From positions 3,649 through 67,648 of the forward strand of contig JBKBQT010000018.1 in NCBI GenBank assembly GCA_046292445.1: DNA of 64,000 bases. The letters are read 5' to 3'. The notes under the pieces are model-generated. The model saw nothing but the letters and a program-made list of their open reading frames with translations, was not told where the DNA came from and ran no database searches. Shown in pieces: positions 1 to 7,950 of the stretch (its first letter is position 1; every line of letters begins with the position of its first letter). Both the position numbers and the translations under genes were made by a program. The stretch comes from CALIZF01 sp046292445. GTDB taxonomy: Bacteria > Pseudomonadota > Alphaproteobacteria > Rhodobacterales > Rhodobacteraceae.

Positions 1-40
1 CTGCATCGCGGGGTAAACCGCAATCGATGGCGCTGGGGAA

Positions 41-66
41 GAAGAATTTTCGTACGAAAATTCTTC
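41..66. repeat. 26-bp perfect palindrome with TTTTCGTACGAAAA core
   Basis: The 26 bases are a perfect inverted repeat with no central spacer, with GAAGAA and TTCTTC at the two ends. It lies upstream of the thiamine riboswitch promoter and shares the TTTCGNACGAAA core with the next palindrome. It may be the transcription terminator of the gene left of the window, or a family repeat. It is followed by cctgcc rather than a T-run, so terminator function is inferred. Confidence 0.6.
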
Positions 67-86
67 CTGCCGCAGGACCGCCGCCG

Positions 87-112
87 TGCGATCTTTCGGA
101 CGAAAGATCGCA
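87..112. repeat. Inverted repeat, 12-bp arms, CTTTCG-GA-CGAAAG core
   Basis: Two 12-base perfect arms (TGCGATCTTTCG and CGAAAGATCGCA) flank a GA centre. This is the second palindrome in 72 bases with the TTTCGNACGAAA core. It ends four bases before the proposed -35 of the thiBPQ promoter, so it could be a terminator insulating the operon or a protein-binding site. Confidence 0.6.
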
Positions 113-115
113 GGC

Positions 116-143
116 TTGCAGCCGGCGCGCGGCATGCTATCCT
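116..143 (+). promoter_or_regulatory. Putative sigma70 promoter of the riboswitch-thiBPQ transcript
   Basis: TTGCAG at 116-121 and TATCCT at 138-143 are separated by 16 bases. Each matches the sigma70 consensus at four of six positions. The implied start, around 150, falls just before the riboswitch P1 stem. This is a prediction by eye. Confidence 0.4.
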
Positions 144-151
144 TTTTATTG

Positions 152-236
152 CCTCGGGGTGCCCGGCGACGGGCTGAGATGCGGCAACGCGAACCCGTTG
201 AACCTGAACCGGTTAGGACCGGCGGAGGGAAGGTGA
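152..236 (+). promoter_or_regulatory. TPP riboswitch (THI element)
   Basis: The conserved THI-box pieces occur in order: a GGGGTGCCC 5' stem, GGGCTGAGAT, an AACCCGTTGAACCTGA core, then a GGTTAG...ACC helix and GGCGGAGGGAAGG. This is the TPP-sensing aptamer that turns down thiamine genes when thiamine pyrophosphate is plentiful. It lies 62 bases before the ATG of a thiamine-binding-protein gene. Expression platform: CGTTCC occurs at 251-256 and again at 261-266, and GGAACG at 289-294 overlaps the GGAGGAACG ribosome-binding region, so ligand binding may sequester the Shine-Dalgarno (inferred). Confidence 0.93.
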
Positions 237-298
237 CCGGGCGCGCATCGCGTTCCCCCACGTTCCGACCCCGCCCGTCGCATGTGGAGGAACGACCG

Positions 299-1288
299 AT
301 GAAAACCCTTCTCACTGCCGCGGGATTCTCGACGCTTGCCGTGATGGCGGCGGCCGAGACACCTGTGGTTACGGTGCTCACCTACGACAGCTTCGTATCC
401 GACTGGGGCCCCGGCCCGGTCGTCAAGGGGGCGTTCGAAGCGACCTGCGGCTGCACCCTGCGCCTGATCGGCGCCGGCGACGGTGCGGCGCTGCTGGCCC
501 GCGTGCGGCTGGAGGCCGGGCGGGGCGGCGCGGATGTCGTGCTGGGGCTCGATACCAATCTCGTCGCTGCGGCCGCGGCAACCGGCCTGTTCGCGCCTCA
601 CGGGGTGACACCGCCGCCGCTCGCGTTGCCGGTTGCCTGGGACGACCCGCTGTTTCTGCCCTATGACTGGGGCTGGTTCGCCTTTGTCCACGACAGGACG
701 CGCCTGCCGGCGGCCCCGGCGAGCTTTGAGGCCCTCGCCGCATCCGACGTGTCGATCGTCATCCAGGACCCGCGGTCCTCGACGCCCGGCCTCGGCCTCG
801 TGATGTGGATCGAGGCGGCCTATGGCGAACGGGCCGGCGCGATCTGGGCCGGACTTGCGGACAACATCGTCACGGTCACGCCGGGCTGGTCCGAGGCCTA
901 TGGCCTGTTCCTTGCCGGCGAGGCGGACATGGTGCTGTCCTACACCACCTCGCCGGCCTATCACGCCATCGCCGAGGGCGATGCGACCAAGGCCGCGGCG
1001 CCGTTTTCCGAGGGACATTACCTCCAGATCGAGGTGGCGGGTCTCCTCGCCGCGGCGCCGCAGCCCGATCTTGCGCGCGATTTCCTGCGCTTCATGCTGA
1101 CCGAGGGCTTTCAGGACGCGATACCGCAGACCAACTGGATGTATCCGGCCGTCACGCCGCCCGGCGGGTTGCCGGCGGGGTTCGACACCCTGATCCGGCC
1201 CGAGGTGTCGCTGCTGCTTCCCCCGGACGAGGCCGAGGCCCGGCGGGCCGCGGCGATCGAGACATGGCGCGCGGCGCTGGCGCGCTAG
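299..1288 (+). CDS. thiB: Thiamine/TPP ABC transporter, periplasmic binding protein ThiB
   Basis: This 329-residue periplasmic solute-binding protein captures thiamine, its phosphate or TPP for the ThiPQ importer. Residues 1-19 are a signal peptide (MKTLL..., cleavage near AAA/ETP). The mature start carries TVLTYDSF (about 25-32), the family N-terminal motif, and the length equals E. coli ThiB (about 327). The ATG at 299 follows GGAGGA at 285-290 with suitable spacing; longer upstream readings run through the riboswitch and are rejected. It is the first gene of thiBPQ and the gene directly controlled by the TPP riboswitch. The start of thiP overlaps its end by 25 bases, which suggests translational coupling. 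Confidence 0.93.
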   Translation: MKTLLTAAGFSTLAVMAAAETPVVTVLTYDSFVSDWGPGPVVKGAFEATCGCTLRLIGAGDGAALLARVRLEAGRGGADVVLGLDTNLVAAAAATGLFAPHGVTPPPLALPVAWDDPLFLPYDWGWFAFVHDRTRLPAAPASFEALAASDVSIVIQDPRSSTPGLGLVMWIEAAYGERAGAIWAGLADNIVTVTPGWSEAYGLFLAGEADMVLSYTTSPAYHAIAEGDATKAAAPFSEGHYLQIEVAGLLAAAPQPDLARDFLRFMLTEGFQDAIPQTNWMYPAVTPPGGLPAGFDTLIRPEVSLLLPPDEAEARRAAAIETWRAALAR

Positions 1289-2811
1289 GGCGCGCCGTGC
1301 CGGCTGTGGTCGCGGCGCTGGTCGCCGCAGTCGTGCTCGGCACGCTCGGGGTCGTTGCCCTGCAGGCTTGGGCGGTGCCGCGGCTCGGCACGGCGGACCA
1401 TGCCGCGTTGCGGTTCACGCTGATGCAGGCTGCCCTGTCGGCGGGGCTGTCGGTGGCACTGGCCGTTCCCGTGGCCCGCGCACTGGCGCGGCGGCGCTTT
1501 GTGGGGCGAGGGGCGTTCCTTGCCCTGCTCGGGGCGCCGTTCCTGCTGCCGGGTCTCGTGGCGGTGCTCGGCCTGCTCGCGGTCTACGGGCGGGGCGGCT
1601 GGGTCAACGCCGGGCTTGCCGCGGCGGGCCTGCCGGGCTTCAGCCCCTATGGCGCGCAGGGCGTGATCCTCGCGCATGTGTTCCTGAACCTGCCGCTTGC
1701 GGTGCGGATGATCCTGACCGGCTGGGCCGCGGTGCCGGGCGAGCGGTTCCGGCTGGCCGCCGCGCTTGGTTTCACGCCGGCGGCCGTCTGGCGGCATATC
1801 GAGATGCCGATGCTCCGCGCGGTGCTGCCGGGGGCGATGCTTGCAGTGTTCCTGATCTGCCTGACATCCTTTGCGGTGGCGTTGACGATGGGCGGCGGGC
1901 CGCGGGCGACGACCGTGGAACTGGCGATCTATCAGGCGATCCGCTTCGAGTTCGACCTTCCCCGCGCGGCGGCGCTTGCAGCGGCGCAGGCGGCGCTTTG
2001 CGCCGCGGCGGCCCTGGCGGCCGGCGCTCTCGCGGCACCCTCGGGTCTTGCGGGCGGCCTCGACCGCGTGACGGAACGCTGGGACGCGGCATCGCCGCGC
2101 CTGCGCGCGCTCGATGCGGCCGTTCTGGTCGCGGCCGGGGTATTCCTCGCCGCGCCGCTCGGGGCCGTGATGCTGCGCGGGCTGGGCGGGCTTGCGGTCA
2201 TGCCCGATGCGGTCTGGCCGGCCGCCCTGCGCAGCCTTGCCATGGCGATCCCGGCCGCGCTGCTGGGCGTCGCTGCGGCGCTGGCGCTGGCGATCGGCGC
2301 GGCGCGGGCGCGGTGGGTCGAAGTGGCGGGGATGCTGCCGCTGGCCGCCTCGCCGCTGGTGCTCGGAACCGGGCTGTTCCTTGTGGTCTTTCCGCTTGTC
2401 GATCCGGCGGCCGTGGCCTTGCCGGTCGCGGCGCTGGTCAACGCGATGCTCGCCCTGCCCTTTGCGCTGCGCCTGCTTCTGCCGGCGCTGCGCGAAGTGG
2501 CAACGACCGACGGGCGGCTCGCCGCAGCGCTGGGGTTGCCGGCGGCTGTGCGGCTGCGCCGGGTGATCCTGCCGCGTTTGCGCCGCCCGCTCGGCCTTGC
2601 GCTCGGGCTGAGTGCGGCGCTGGCGGCGGGCGATCTTGGCGCCATCGCACTTTTCGCGCGCGAAGGCGGCGAGACTTTGCCGCTGCTGATGCAGCGCCTG
2701 ATGGGGGCGTACCGGATGGAGGCGGCGGCGGGCGTTGCGCTGGTGCTCGCGGGCCTCGCCTTTGCACTCTTCGCCGCCTGCGATACCTGGGGACGCCATG
2801 CTGACGCTTGA
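1264..2811 (+). CDS. thiP: Thiamine/TPP ABC transporter permease ThiP
   Basis: The 515-residue inner-membrane permease is a duplicated binding-protein-dependent permease with roughly twelve hydrophobic segments. Each half has a cytoplasmic EAA-type coupling loop: RLAAALGFTPAAVW near residue 165 and AAALGLPAAVRLRR near residue 420. These dock the ATPase ThiQ. The length matches ThiP (536 in E. coli). The ATG at 1264 lies inside the end of thiB; an in-frame GTG at 1297 is an alternative that would remove the overlap. The neighbours thiB and thiQ make the assignment firm. Confidence 0.92.
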   Translation: MARGAGALGRAVPAVVAALVAAVVLGTLGVVALQAWAVPRLGTADHAALRFTLMQAALSAGLSVALAVPVARALARRRFVGRGAFLALLGAPFLLPGLVAVLGLLAVYGRGGWVNAGLAAAGLPGFSPYGAQGVILAHVFLNLPLAVRMILTGWAAVPGERFRLAAALGFTPAAVWRHIEMPMLRAVLPGAMLAVFLICLTSFAVALTMGGGPRATTVELAIYQAIRFEFDLPRAAALAAAQAALCAAAALAAGALAAPSGLAGGLDRVTERWDAASPRLRALDAAVLVAAGVFLAAPLGAVMLRGLGGLAVMPDAVWPAALRSLAMAIPAALLGVAAALALAIGAARARWVEVAGMLPLAASPLVLGTGLFLVVFPLVDPAAVALPVAALVNAMLALPFALRLLLPALREVATTDGRLAAALGLPAAVRLRRVILPRLRRPLGLALGLSAALAAGDLGAIALFAREGGETLPLLMQRLMGAYRMEAAAGVALVLAGLAFALFAACDTWGRHADA

Positions 2812-3511
2812 GGGCGTGCAGATCGTGGCGGGCGGGTTCCGTCTGTGCGCCGACTTTGCCGTTGCGCCGGGCGCGCGGGTTGCGGTCATCGGGCCGTCGG
2901 GGGCGGGAAAATCGACCCTTCTGATGGCGATCGCGGGGTTTCAGCCGCTGGCAGCGGGGCGGATCGCGTGGAACGGAGCCGACCTCGCGCCCTTGCCGCC
3001 CGGGCGCCGCCCGGTCGGGATCCTGTTTCAGGACAACAACCTCTTTCCCCACATGACGCTCGCCGACAACCTCGGCCTCGCGCTCGACCCGCGCCTGCGG
3101 CTGGGCGCCGGCCAAAGGGCGCAAGTTGCGGCGGCGCTGGACCGGGTGGGGCTCGCGGGCCGGGGCGGCGACCGGCCGGGCGCGCTGTCGGGCGGCGAGC
3201 AGGGGCGGGCGGCTCTGGCGCGGGTGCTTCTGCGGCCGCGGCCCGTCCTGCTGCTGGACGAGCCCTTTGCCGCGCTGGGACCGGGCCTGCGCGCCGACAT
3301 GCTGCTGCTTGTCCGCGACGTGGCGGCCGAGGCCGGCGCGCTGACGCTGCTCGTCACGCATGACCCCGGCGAGGCGGCCCGCTTTGCCGAGGCGGCCGTG
3401 TTCGTCGTTGCCGGGCATGCCGCGGCGCCGGTGCCGGCGGCCGGCCTGTTTGCGGATCCGCCGCCGGCGCTGGCCGCCTACCTCGGAGAATGGAAGACCC
3501 CGCCCGTTTAG
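2798..3511 (+). CDS. thiQ: Thiamine/TPP ABC transporter ATP-binding protein ThiQ
   Basis: The 237-residue ABC ATPase energises ThiBP. It has Walker A GPSGAGKST (residues 32-40), a Q-loop FQDNN (about 81), signature LSGGEQGRAALAR (about 130), Walker B VLLLDEPF (about 150) and an H-loop LVTHD. The signature departs from the usual LSGGQ by a Gln-to-Glu change, a difference to note rather than evidence of inactivity. The ATG at 2798 overlaps the end of thiP by 14 bases. The stop codon lies within a GC-rich hairpin that separates it from the convergent petC. Confidence 0.92.
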   Translation: MLTLEGVQIVAGGFRLCADFAVAPGARVAVIGPSGAGKSTLLMAIAGFQPLAAGRIAWNGADLAPLPPGRRPVGILFQDNNLFPHMTLADNLGLALDPRLRLGAGQRAQVAAALDRVGLAGRGGDRPGALSGGEQGRAALARVLLRPRPVLLLDEPFAALGPGLRADMLLLVRDVAAEAGALTLLVTHDPGEAARFAEAAVFVVAGHAAAPVPAAGLFADPPPALAAYLGEWKTPPV

Positions 3512-3519
3512 GGGCGGGG
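3498..3519. terminator. Bidirectional terminator hairpin between thiQ and petC
   Basis: CCCCGCCC at 3498-3505 and GGGCGGGG at 3512-3519 form a perfect 8-bp stem with the six-base loop GTTTAG, which contains the thiQ stop. It sits between two convergent operons. There is no strong T-run on either side, so intrinsic termination is inferred from position and stem strength. Confidence 0.55.
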
Positions 3520-3545
3520 CCATCCTGTCAGACCGGCAGGGAAAG

Positions 3546-4340
3546 TCAGGCGGGCTGCTTCTTGCCCTTGACCCCCGCCCAGAGCCGCTTGTTGGTCAGG
3601 TAGAGAAGCACCGACAGCACGGTGAGGAAGATCACCGAGGTGAATCCGGCCTGCTTGCGGGCCATCATCTTGGGCTCGGCCGTCCACATCAGGAAGGCCG
3701 CGACATCGACCGCCATGGACTCGACCGAGTTGGACGAACCATCGGCGAATTCGACGCTCTCGTCATAGAGCGGCGGGGCCATCGCGATCCAGCCGCCGGG
3801 AAAGGCGGTGTTCTCGTAGAAGATAGACCCTGCTTCTTCCTTTTCCTCGCCGGTATAGCCTGTCAGCAGCGACGCGATGTATTCCGGCCCGCCGGTGCCC
3901 CGGAACAGTTGCGCCAGACCCGTGCCATAGGGACCATGGAACCCGGCCCGCGCCTTGGCCATCAGGCTGAGATCGGGCGCCGTTTCAAGCGCCGATTCGG
4001 GGAAGTGATCGGTGGTCGCCCGGGGGCGGAACTCGTCGATCGAGGGATCGAAGATTTCGAAATTCGCCGCATAGGCGCGCACCTGGTCGGCCGGAAGCTG
4101 CGGCCCGCCGGCATCGCCGAGCGTGCGCAGCGGCACGAACTTGAGGCCGTGGCAGGCCGCGCAGACCTCGGTATAGACCTGCAGGCCGCGCTGGAGCTGC
4201 ATCCGGTCATAGGTGCCGAACGGACCTTCGAACGAGAAGGAATAATCGTGCACATGCCCCAGATCGCCGGCTGCAAGTGCCGCCCCGCCCGCGCCGAGGG
4301 CGAGGGCGGCGGCGAGAGTTGCGGATTTCAGGATGTTCAT
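3546..4340 (-). CDS. petC: Ubiquinol-cytochrome c reductase, cytochrome c1
   Basis: Cytochrome c1 of the bc1 complex passes electrons from the Rieske protein to soluble or membrane cytochrome c on the periplasmic side. The protein has 264 residues: signal peptide 1-24, heme c site CAACH at 60-64, the likely axial Met187 in WIAMAPPL, and a C-terminal membrane anchor at about 232-249 followed by a basic tail. It is the last gene of petABC, with 10 bases separating it from petB. The motifs and operon leave little doubt. Confidence 0.96.
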   Translation of the reverse strand: MNILKSATLAAALALGAGGAALAAGDLGHVHDYSFSFEGPFGTYDRMQLQRGLQVYTEVCAACHGLKFVPLRTLGDAGGPQLPADQVRAYAANFEIFDPSIDEFRPRATTDHFPESALETAPDLSLMAKARAGFHGPYGTGLAQLFRGTGGPEYIASLLTGYTGEEKEEAGSIFYENTAFPGGWIAMAPPLYDESVEFADGSSNSVESMAVDVAAFLMWTAEPKMMARKQAGFTSVIFLTVLSVLLYLTNKRLWAGVKGKKQPA

Positions 4341-4350
4341 CGGTTACCCC

Positions 4351-5694
4351 TCACTCGGCCGGCTGCGCCATGGCGCCGGCAGTGCTGCCGGGCTTGGCGT
4401 AATGGGCGTTGAAATCCTCCTCGATCGTCGCCGGCTGCGGCAGCGGTTTCTCGATGACGCCGAGCAGCGGGAGGATGACCAGGAAGTAGGCGAACCAGTA
4501 GGCCGATCCGAGCAGTGCGATGTAGGGATAGATCCCTTCGGCCGGCATCGCACCCACCCAGGTCAGCACCACGAAATCGACCACCAGCAGCGCGAACCAC
4601 CACTTGAACATCGGCCGGTAGCGGCCCGAGCGGACCGACGAAGTGTCGAGCCAGGGCGCCAGCGCCATCACCGCGATCGCCCCGAACATCGCCAGCACGC
4701 CGAAGAACTTGGCGTCGATGATCCCGAAGGTCACGAAATCGACCAGCGCGACCAGCCATACATCCGCCGTGAAGGCGCGCAGGATCGCGTAGAACGGCAG
4801 GAAATACCATTCGGGCACGATATGCGCCGGCGTGGCGAGCGGGTTGGCCTCGATGTAGTTGTCCGGGTGGCCGAGGTAGTTCGGCATGAAGCCGATGATC
4901 GCGAAGAACACCAGCAGGATCACCGCAAGCGCGAAGAGATCCTTGATCACGAAATAGGGCCAGAAGGGCAGCGTGTCCTTCTGCGCCTCCTCCTTCGAGC
5001 TGCGCCGCACCTCGACGCCGGTCGGGTTGTTGTTCCCCGTGGTGTGGAACGCCCAGATATGGACGACCACCAGCCCGAGGATCACGAACGGCAACAGGTA
5101 GTGCAGCGAGAAGAACCGGGTGAGCGTCGCGTTATCCACCGCCGGCCCGCCGAGCAGCCAGGTCTGGATCGGCTCGCCGATGCCCGGGATCGCGCCGAAG
5201 AGGCCGGTGATGACCGTGGCGCCCCAGAACGACATCTGACCCCAGGGCAGCACATAGCCCATGAAGGCCGTCGCCATCATCGCGAGGTAGATCAGCATGC
5301 CGATGATCCACGTCACCTCGCGCGGGGCCTTGTAGGACCCGTAATAGAGGCCGCGGAAGATGTGCAGATAGACGGCGACAAAGAACAGCGACGCGCCGTT
5401 GGCGTGGATGTAGCGGAGCATGTGCCCGCCGTTCACGTTGCGCATGATGTGTTCGACCGACGCGAAGGCGTAGTCCACATGCGGCGTGTAATGCATCACG
5501 AGCACGATGCCGGTGACGATCTGCAACACGAGGCAGAAGGTCAGCACGATGCCCCAGATCCACATCCAGTTGAGGTTCTTGGGCGTCGGGATCATCAGCG
5601 TGTCATACATCAGCCCGACGATGGGCAGACGGCGGTGGAGCCACTGTTCGGCCCCGGTCTTGGGTTCGTAATGGTCGTGCGGAATGCCAGCCAT
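4351..5694 (-). CDS. petB: Cytochrome b subunit of the bc1 complex
   Basis: This 447-residue integral membrane protein carries hemes bL and bH and the two quinone sites. The four heme ligands sit at the same numbers as in Rhodobacter cytochrome b: His97, His111, His198 and His212. The Qo-site PEWY motif is at 293-296. Eight or so transmembrane helices are evident. The gene lies between petA (8-base gap) and petC, in the order usual for alphaproteobacteria. The ATG at 5694 gives the conserved start MAGIPHDHYEP. Confidence 0.97.
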   Translation of the reverse strand: MAGIPHDHYEPKTGAEQWLHRRLPIVGLMYDTLMIPTPKNLNWMWIWGIVLTFCLVLQIVTGIVLVMHYTPHVDYAFASVEHIMRNVNGGHMLRYIHANGASLFFVAVYLHIFRGLYYGSYKAPREVTWIIGMLIYLAMMATAFMGYVLPWGQMSFWGATVITGLFGAIPGIGEPIQTWLLGGPAVDNATLTRFFSLHYLLPFVILGLVVVHIWAFHTTGNNNPTGVEVRRSSKEEAQKDTLPFWPYFVIKDLFALAVILLVFFAIIGFMPNYLGHPDNYIEANPLATPAHIVPEWYFLPFYAILRAFTADVWLVALVDFVTFGIIDAKFFGVLAMFGAIAVMALAPWLDTSSVRSGRYRPMFKWWFALLVVDFVVLTWVGAMPAEGIYPYIALLGSAYWFAYFLVILPLLGVIEKPLPQPATIEEDFNAHYAKPGSTAGAMAQPAE

Positions 5695-5702
5695 GGTGTT
5701 CC

Positions 5703-6263
5703 TCAGCCCAGTTTGATCGTTGCGTCGTCGACGAATTCGGCGACCGGTATCGGAAGGTTCTCGGGTGCCGGACCGCGGCGGATGCGGCCCGAGCTATCGT
5801 AATGCGATCCGTGGCAGGGGCAGAACCAGCCGCCGAAATCGCCGGCGCCGTTGCCGATCGGCACGCAGCCGAGGTGGGTGCACACCCCGACCATCACGAG
5901 CCATTCGCCGTCGGCATCCATCGCCCGGTTCGCATCCGAGGCATCGGTGCCTTCGCGGTTGGGGTTGCGCGAGGCGCGGTCGGGAAGATCGCTCAGCGCG
6001 ACGGCGCGGGCCGCCTCGATCTCTTCCTCGGTGCGGCGACGGATGAACACCGGCTTGCCGAGGTATTTCACCGTCAGCTGCTGCCCGACCTCGACGGCCG
6101 AGACATCGACAAAGATCGACGCCAGCGCCTGAACGTCGGCCGACGGATTCATCTGGTTGATGAGCGGCCAGACTGCTGCGCCGGTGGCGACTGCGCCGGC
6201 ACCGGCCGTGGCGTAGTAGAGGAAATCGCGCCGGGTCGCGGCGGTATCGTCGGCTTGGGACAA
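5703..6263 (-). CDS. petA: Ubiquinol-cytochrome c reductase Rieske iron-sulfur subunit
   Basis: This 186-residue Rieske protein takes the first electron from ubiquinol in the bc1 complex. The N-terminus has a twin-arginine uncleaved anchor (RR at 11-12, helix 13-33). The 2Fe-2S ligands are Cys128 and His130 (CTHLGC) and Cys148 and His151 (CPCHGSHYD), with Cys133 and Cys150 positioned for the disulfide. The start is placed at TTG 6263, seven bases after GGGAGAG. It gives M-SQADDTAATRRDF, which matches the Rhodobacter N-terminus; no suitably placed in-frame ATG exists. It is the first gene of petABC. Confidence 0.95.
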   Translation of the reverse strand: MSQADDTAATRRDFLYYATAGAGAVATGAAVWPLINQMNPSADVQALASIFVDVSAVEVGQQLTVKYLGKPVFIRRRTEEEIEAARAVALSDLPDRASRNPNREGTDASDANRAMDADGEWLVMVGVCTHLGCVPIGNGAGDFGGWFCPCHGSHYDSSGRIRRGPAPENLPIPVAEFVDDATIKLG

Positions 6264-6546
6264 GACACTCTCCCTTGCAGGGGCCGGATCGGCCAATACG
6301 GTAGGCGGGGCAGGACTGCCCCGATATCTGCCTTGGGTCTTAGCCCGCAGCCCTCGAAGCGTCCAGCCGATGCGTGGAGAAATAGTGTCGCGTGCGGGAG
6401 TTGGGCTGCGGCGTATTGGCGCTCGGGCCCGGCGGCGGCCCCGCGCCGGCGTAACGGGGCCGCGGGGCGGCGCGACATGGAGGGGCTGGCGGTGGCTGAC
6501 AGGCAACAGGCGCTGGCGTATCCTTGGGCGGCGCAGGGAGTTTGAC

Positions 6547-7944
6547 ATGGCCGAGCCAACCGTCCGGCGGCAACCGGCGAGCCCGGATGCAGGGCGCATG
6601 GACCGCGCGTTGCGCCTTGCGCTCGGCCCGCGGCCGCCTGCCCGGATGCCCGAGGCAGCGCGGCTTGCCGTGGCGCAGGACCAGCGGCGAAGCGAGGTGC
6701 TCGTCTGCCTCGCGCAATTCGCCGCCATCGCCTTCTTCGGCCTGTTCTACGCCGTCACGCCCAAGGCCTTTCCGCACGAAGTTCCGTTCGAGCCGGTGCC
6801 GATCGCGCTCGCCGCCTATGCGCTCTTCACCGGGCTGCGGCTCTGGCTGACGCTCGCGGGGCGGCTGGGGCCGGTGTTCCTCGGTCTTTCGGTGGTCGTG
6901 GACGTCGCGGTGCTGATGGTCACGATCTGGAGCTTTCACCTCCAGTATGGCGAGCCGGCGACGATCTATCTTAAGGCGCCGACGCTGCTCTATGTCTTCA
7001 TCCTGATCGCGCTGCGCACGCTGCGTTTCGAGGTGGGTTACGTGGTGCTCGCGGGGGTCGCGGCGATCCTCGGCTGGATGGCGCTGGTCCTCTATGCGGT
7101 GCTGACGGCGGGCGAGATGAAGATCACCCGCAGCTTTGCCGAGTACATGACATCGCATGCGATCCTGATCGGCGCCGAGGTGGACAAGGTCATCTCGATC
7201 GCCGCCGTGACGGGCGTGCTGGCGCTTGCGGTGGTGCGGGCAAGGCGGCTGATGATGCGATCGGCCACCGAGGCGCATGCGGCCGCCGCGCTGTCGCGTT
7301 TCTTCGCCGCCGGCGTTGCGGGCGAGATCACCGGGGCGGCGCGGGCGCTGCGCCCCGGCGAGGCGACGCGGCGCGATCTGACGGTGGTCTTCATTGACCT
7401 GCGCGGCTTCACGCCGCTGTCCGAACGGCTCGGCCCGGAAGGGACGATCGCGCTGCTTGCGGGGTTTCATGCCTGCGTGGTGCCGGCGGTGTCGGCGGCA
7501 GGCGGGTCGGTCGACAAGTATCTCGGCGACGGCATCCTCGCGACCTTCGGCGGCACGCAGGACAGCCCGACCCATGCCGCCGATGCGCTGCGCGCCGCCG
7601 CCGACGCTCTGGGGCGCATCGCTGCCTGGCGCGACGGGCTCGGGGATGCGCGGCCGGGCGTGGGCATCGGGATCGACACGGGTCCCGCGCTCGTCGGGGT
7701 CACGGGGGCGGAGGAGCGGCTGGAATTCACCGTGCTGGGCGATGTGGTGAACCGCGCCGCCAAGATCGAGAAGCATTGCAGGCAGGCCCGCCGCCCGATG
7801 CTCGCCACGGCCGAGACGATGGCGCGCGCCGAGGCGCAGGGCTATGCCGGCGCGCTGCCGGAGCGGCTTGCGGGCGCGACGGTCGCCGGCATGGGCGGGC
7901 CGGTCGATCTGGTCGCATGGGGCGCGCCGGCGCTCGCGGCCTGA
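6547..7944 (+). CDS. Membrane-anchored class III adenylate/guanylate cyclase
   Basis: The 465-residue protein has an N-terminal region with about six hydrophobic segments (roughly residues 38-240) and a C-terminal class III cyclase domain (about 270-450). The catalytic domain shows VVFIDLRGFTPLSE, where the Asp is a metal ligand (about 283), YLGDGILATFG with a second Asp (about 326), and the late LGDVVNRAAKIE segment typical of the family. It probably makes cAMP in response to a membrane signal, but the substrate cannot be told from sequence alone. The ATG at 6547 is preferred over an upstream reading that extends into the region shared with petA. The gene is divergent from petABC. Confidence 0.87.
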   Translation: MAEPTVRRQPASPDAGRMDRALRLALGPRPPARMPEAARLAVAQDQRRSEVLVCLAQFAAIAFFGLFYAVTPKAFPHEVPFEPVPIALAAYALFTGLRLWLTLAGRLGPVFLGLSVVVDVAVLMVTIWSFHLQYGEPATIYLKAPTLLYVFILIALRTLRFEVGYVVLAGVAAILGWMALVLYAVLTAGEMKITRSFAEYMTSHAILIGAEVDKVISIAAVTGVLALAVVRARRLMMRSATEAHAAAALSRFFAAGVAGEITGAARALRPGEATRRDLTVVFIDLRGFTPLSERLGPEGTIALLAGFHACVVPAVSAAGGSVDKYLGDGILATFGGTQDSPTHAADALRAAADALGRIAAWRDGLGDARPGVGIGIDTGPALVGVTGAEERLEFTVLGDVVNRAAKIEKHCRQARRPMLATAETMARAEAQGYAGALPERLAGATVAGMGGPVDLVAWGAPALAA

Positions 7945-7950
7945 AACCGC

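Noticed and set aside
27..236. Short plus-strand frame across the palindromes and the riboswitch
   Set aside because: It runs through the conserved riboswitch aptamer and has no ribosome-binding site or family match.
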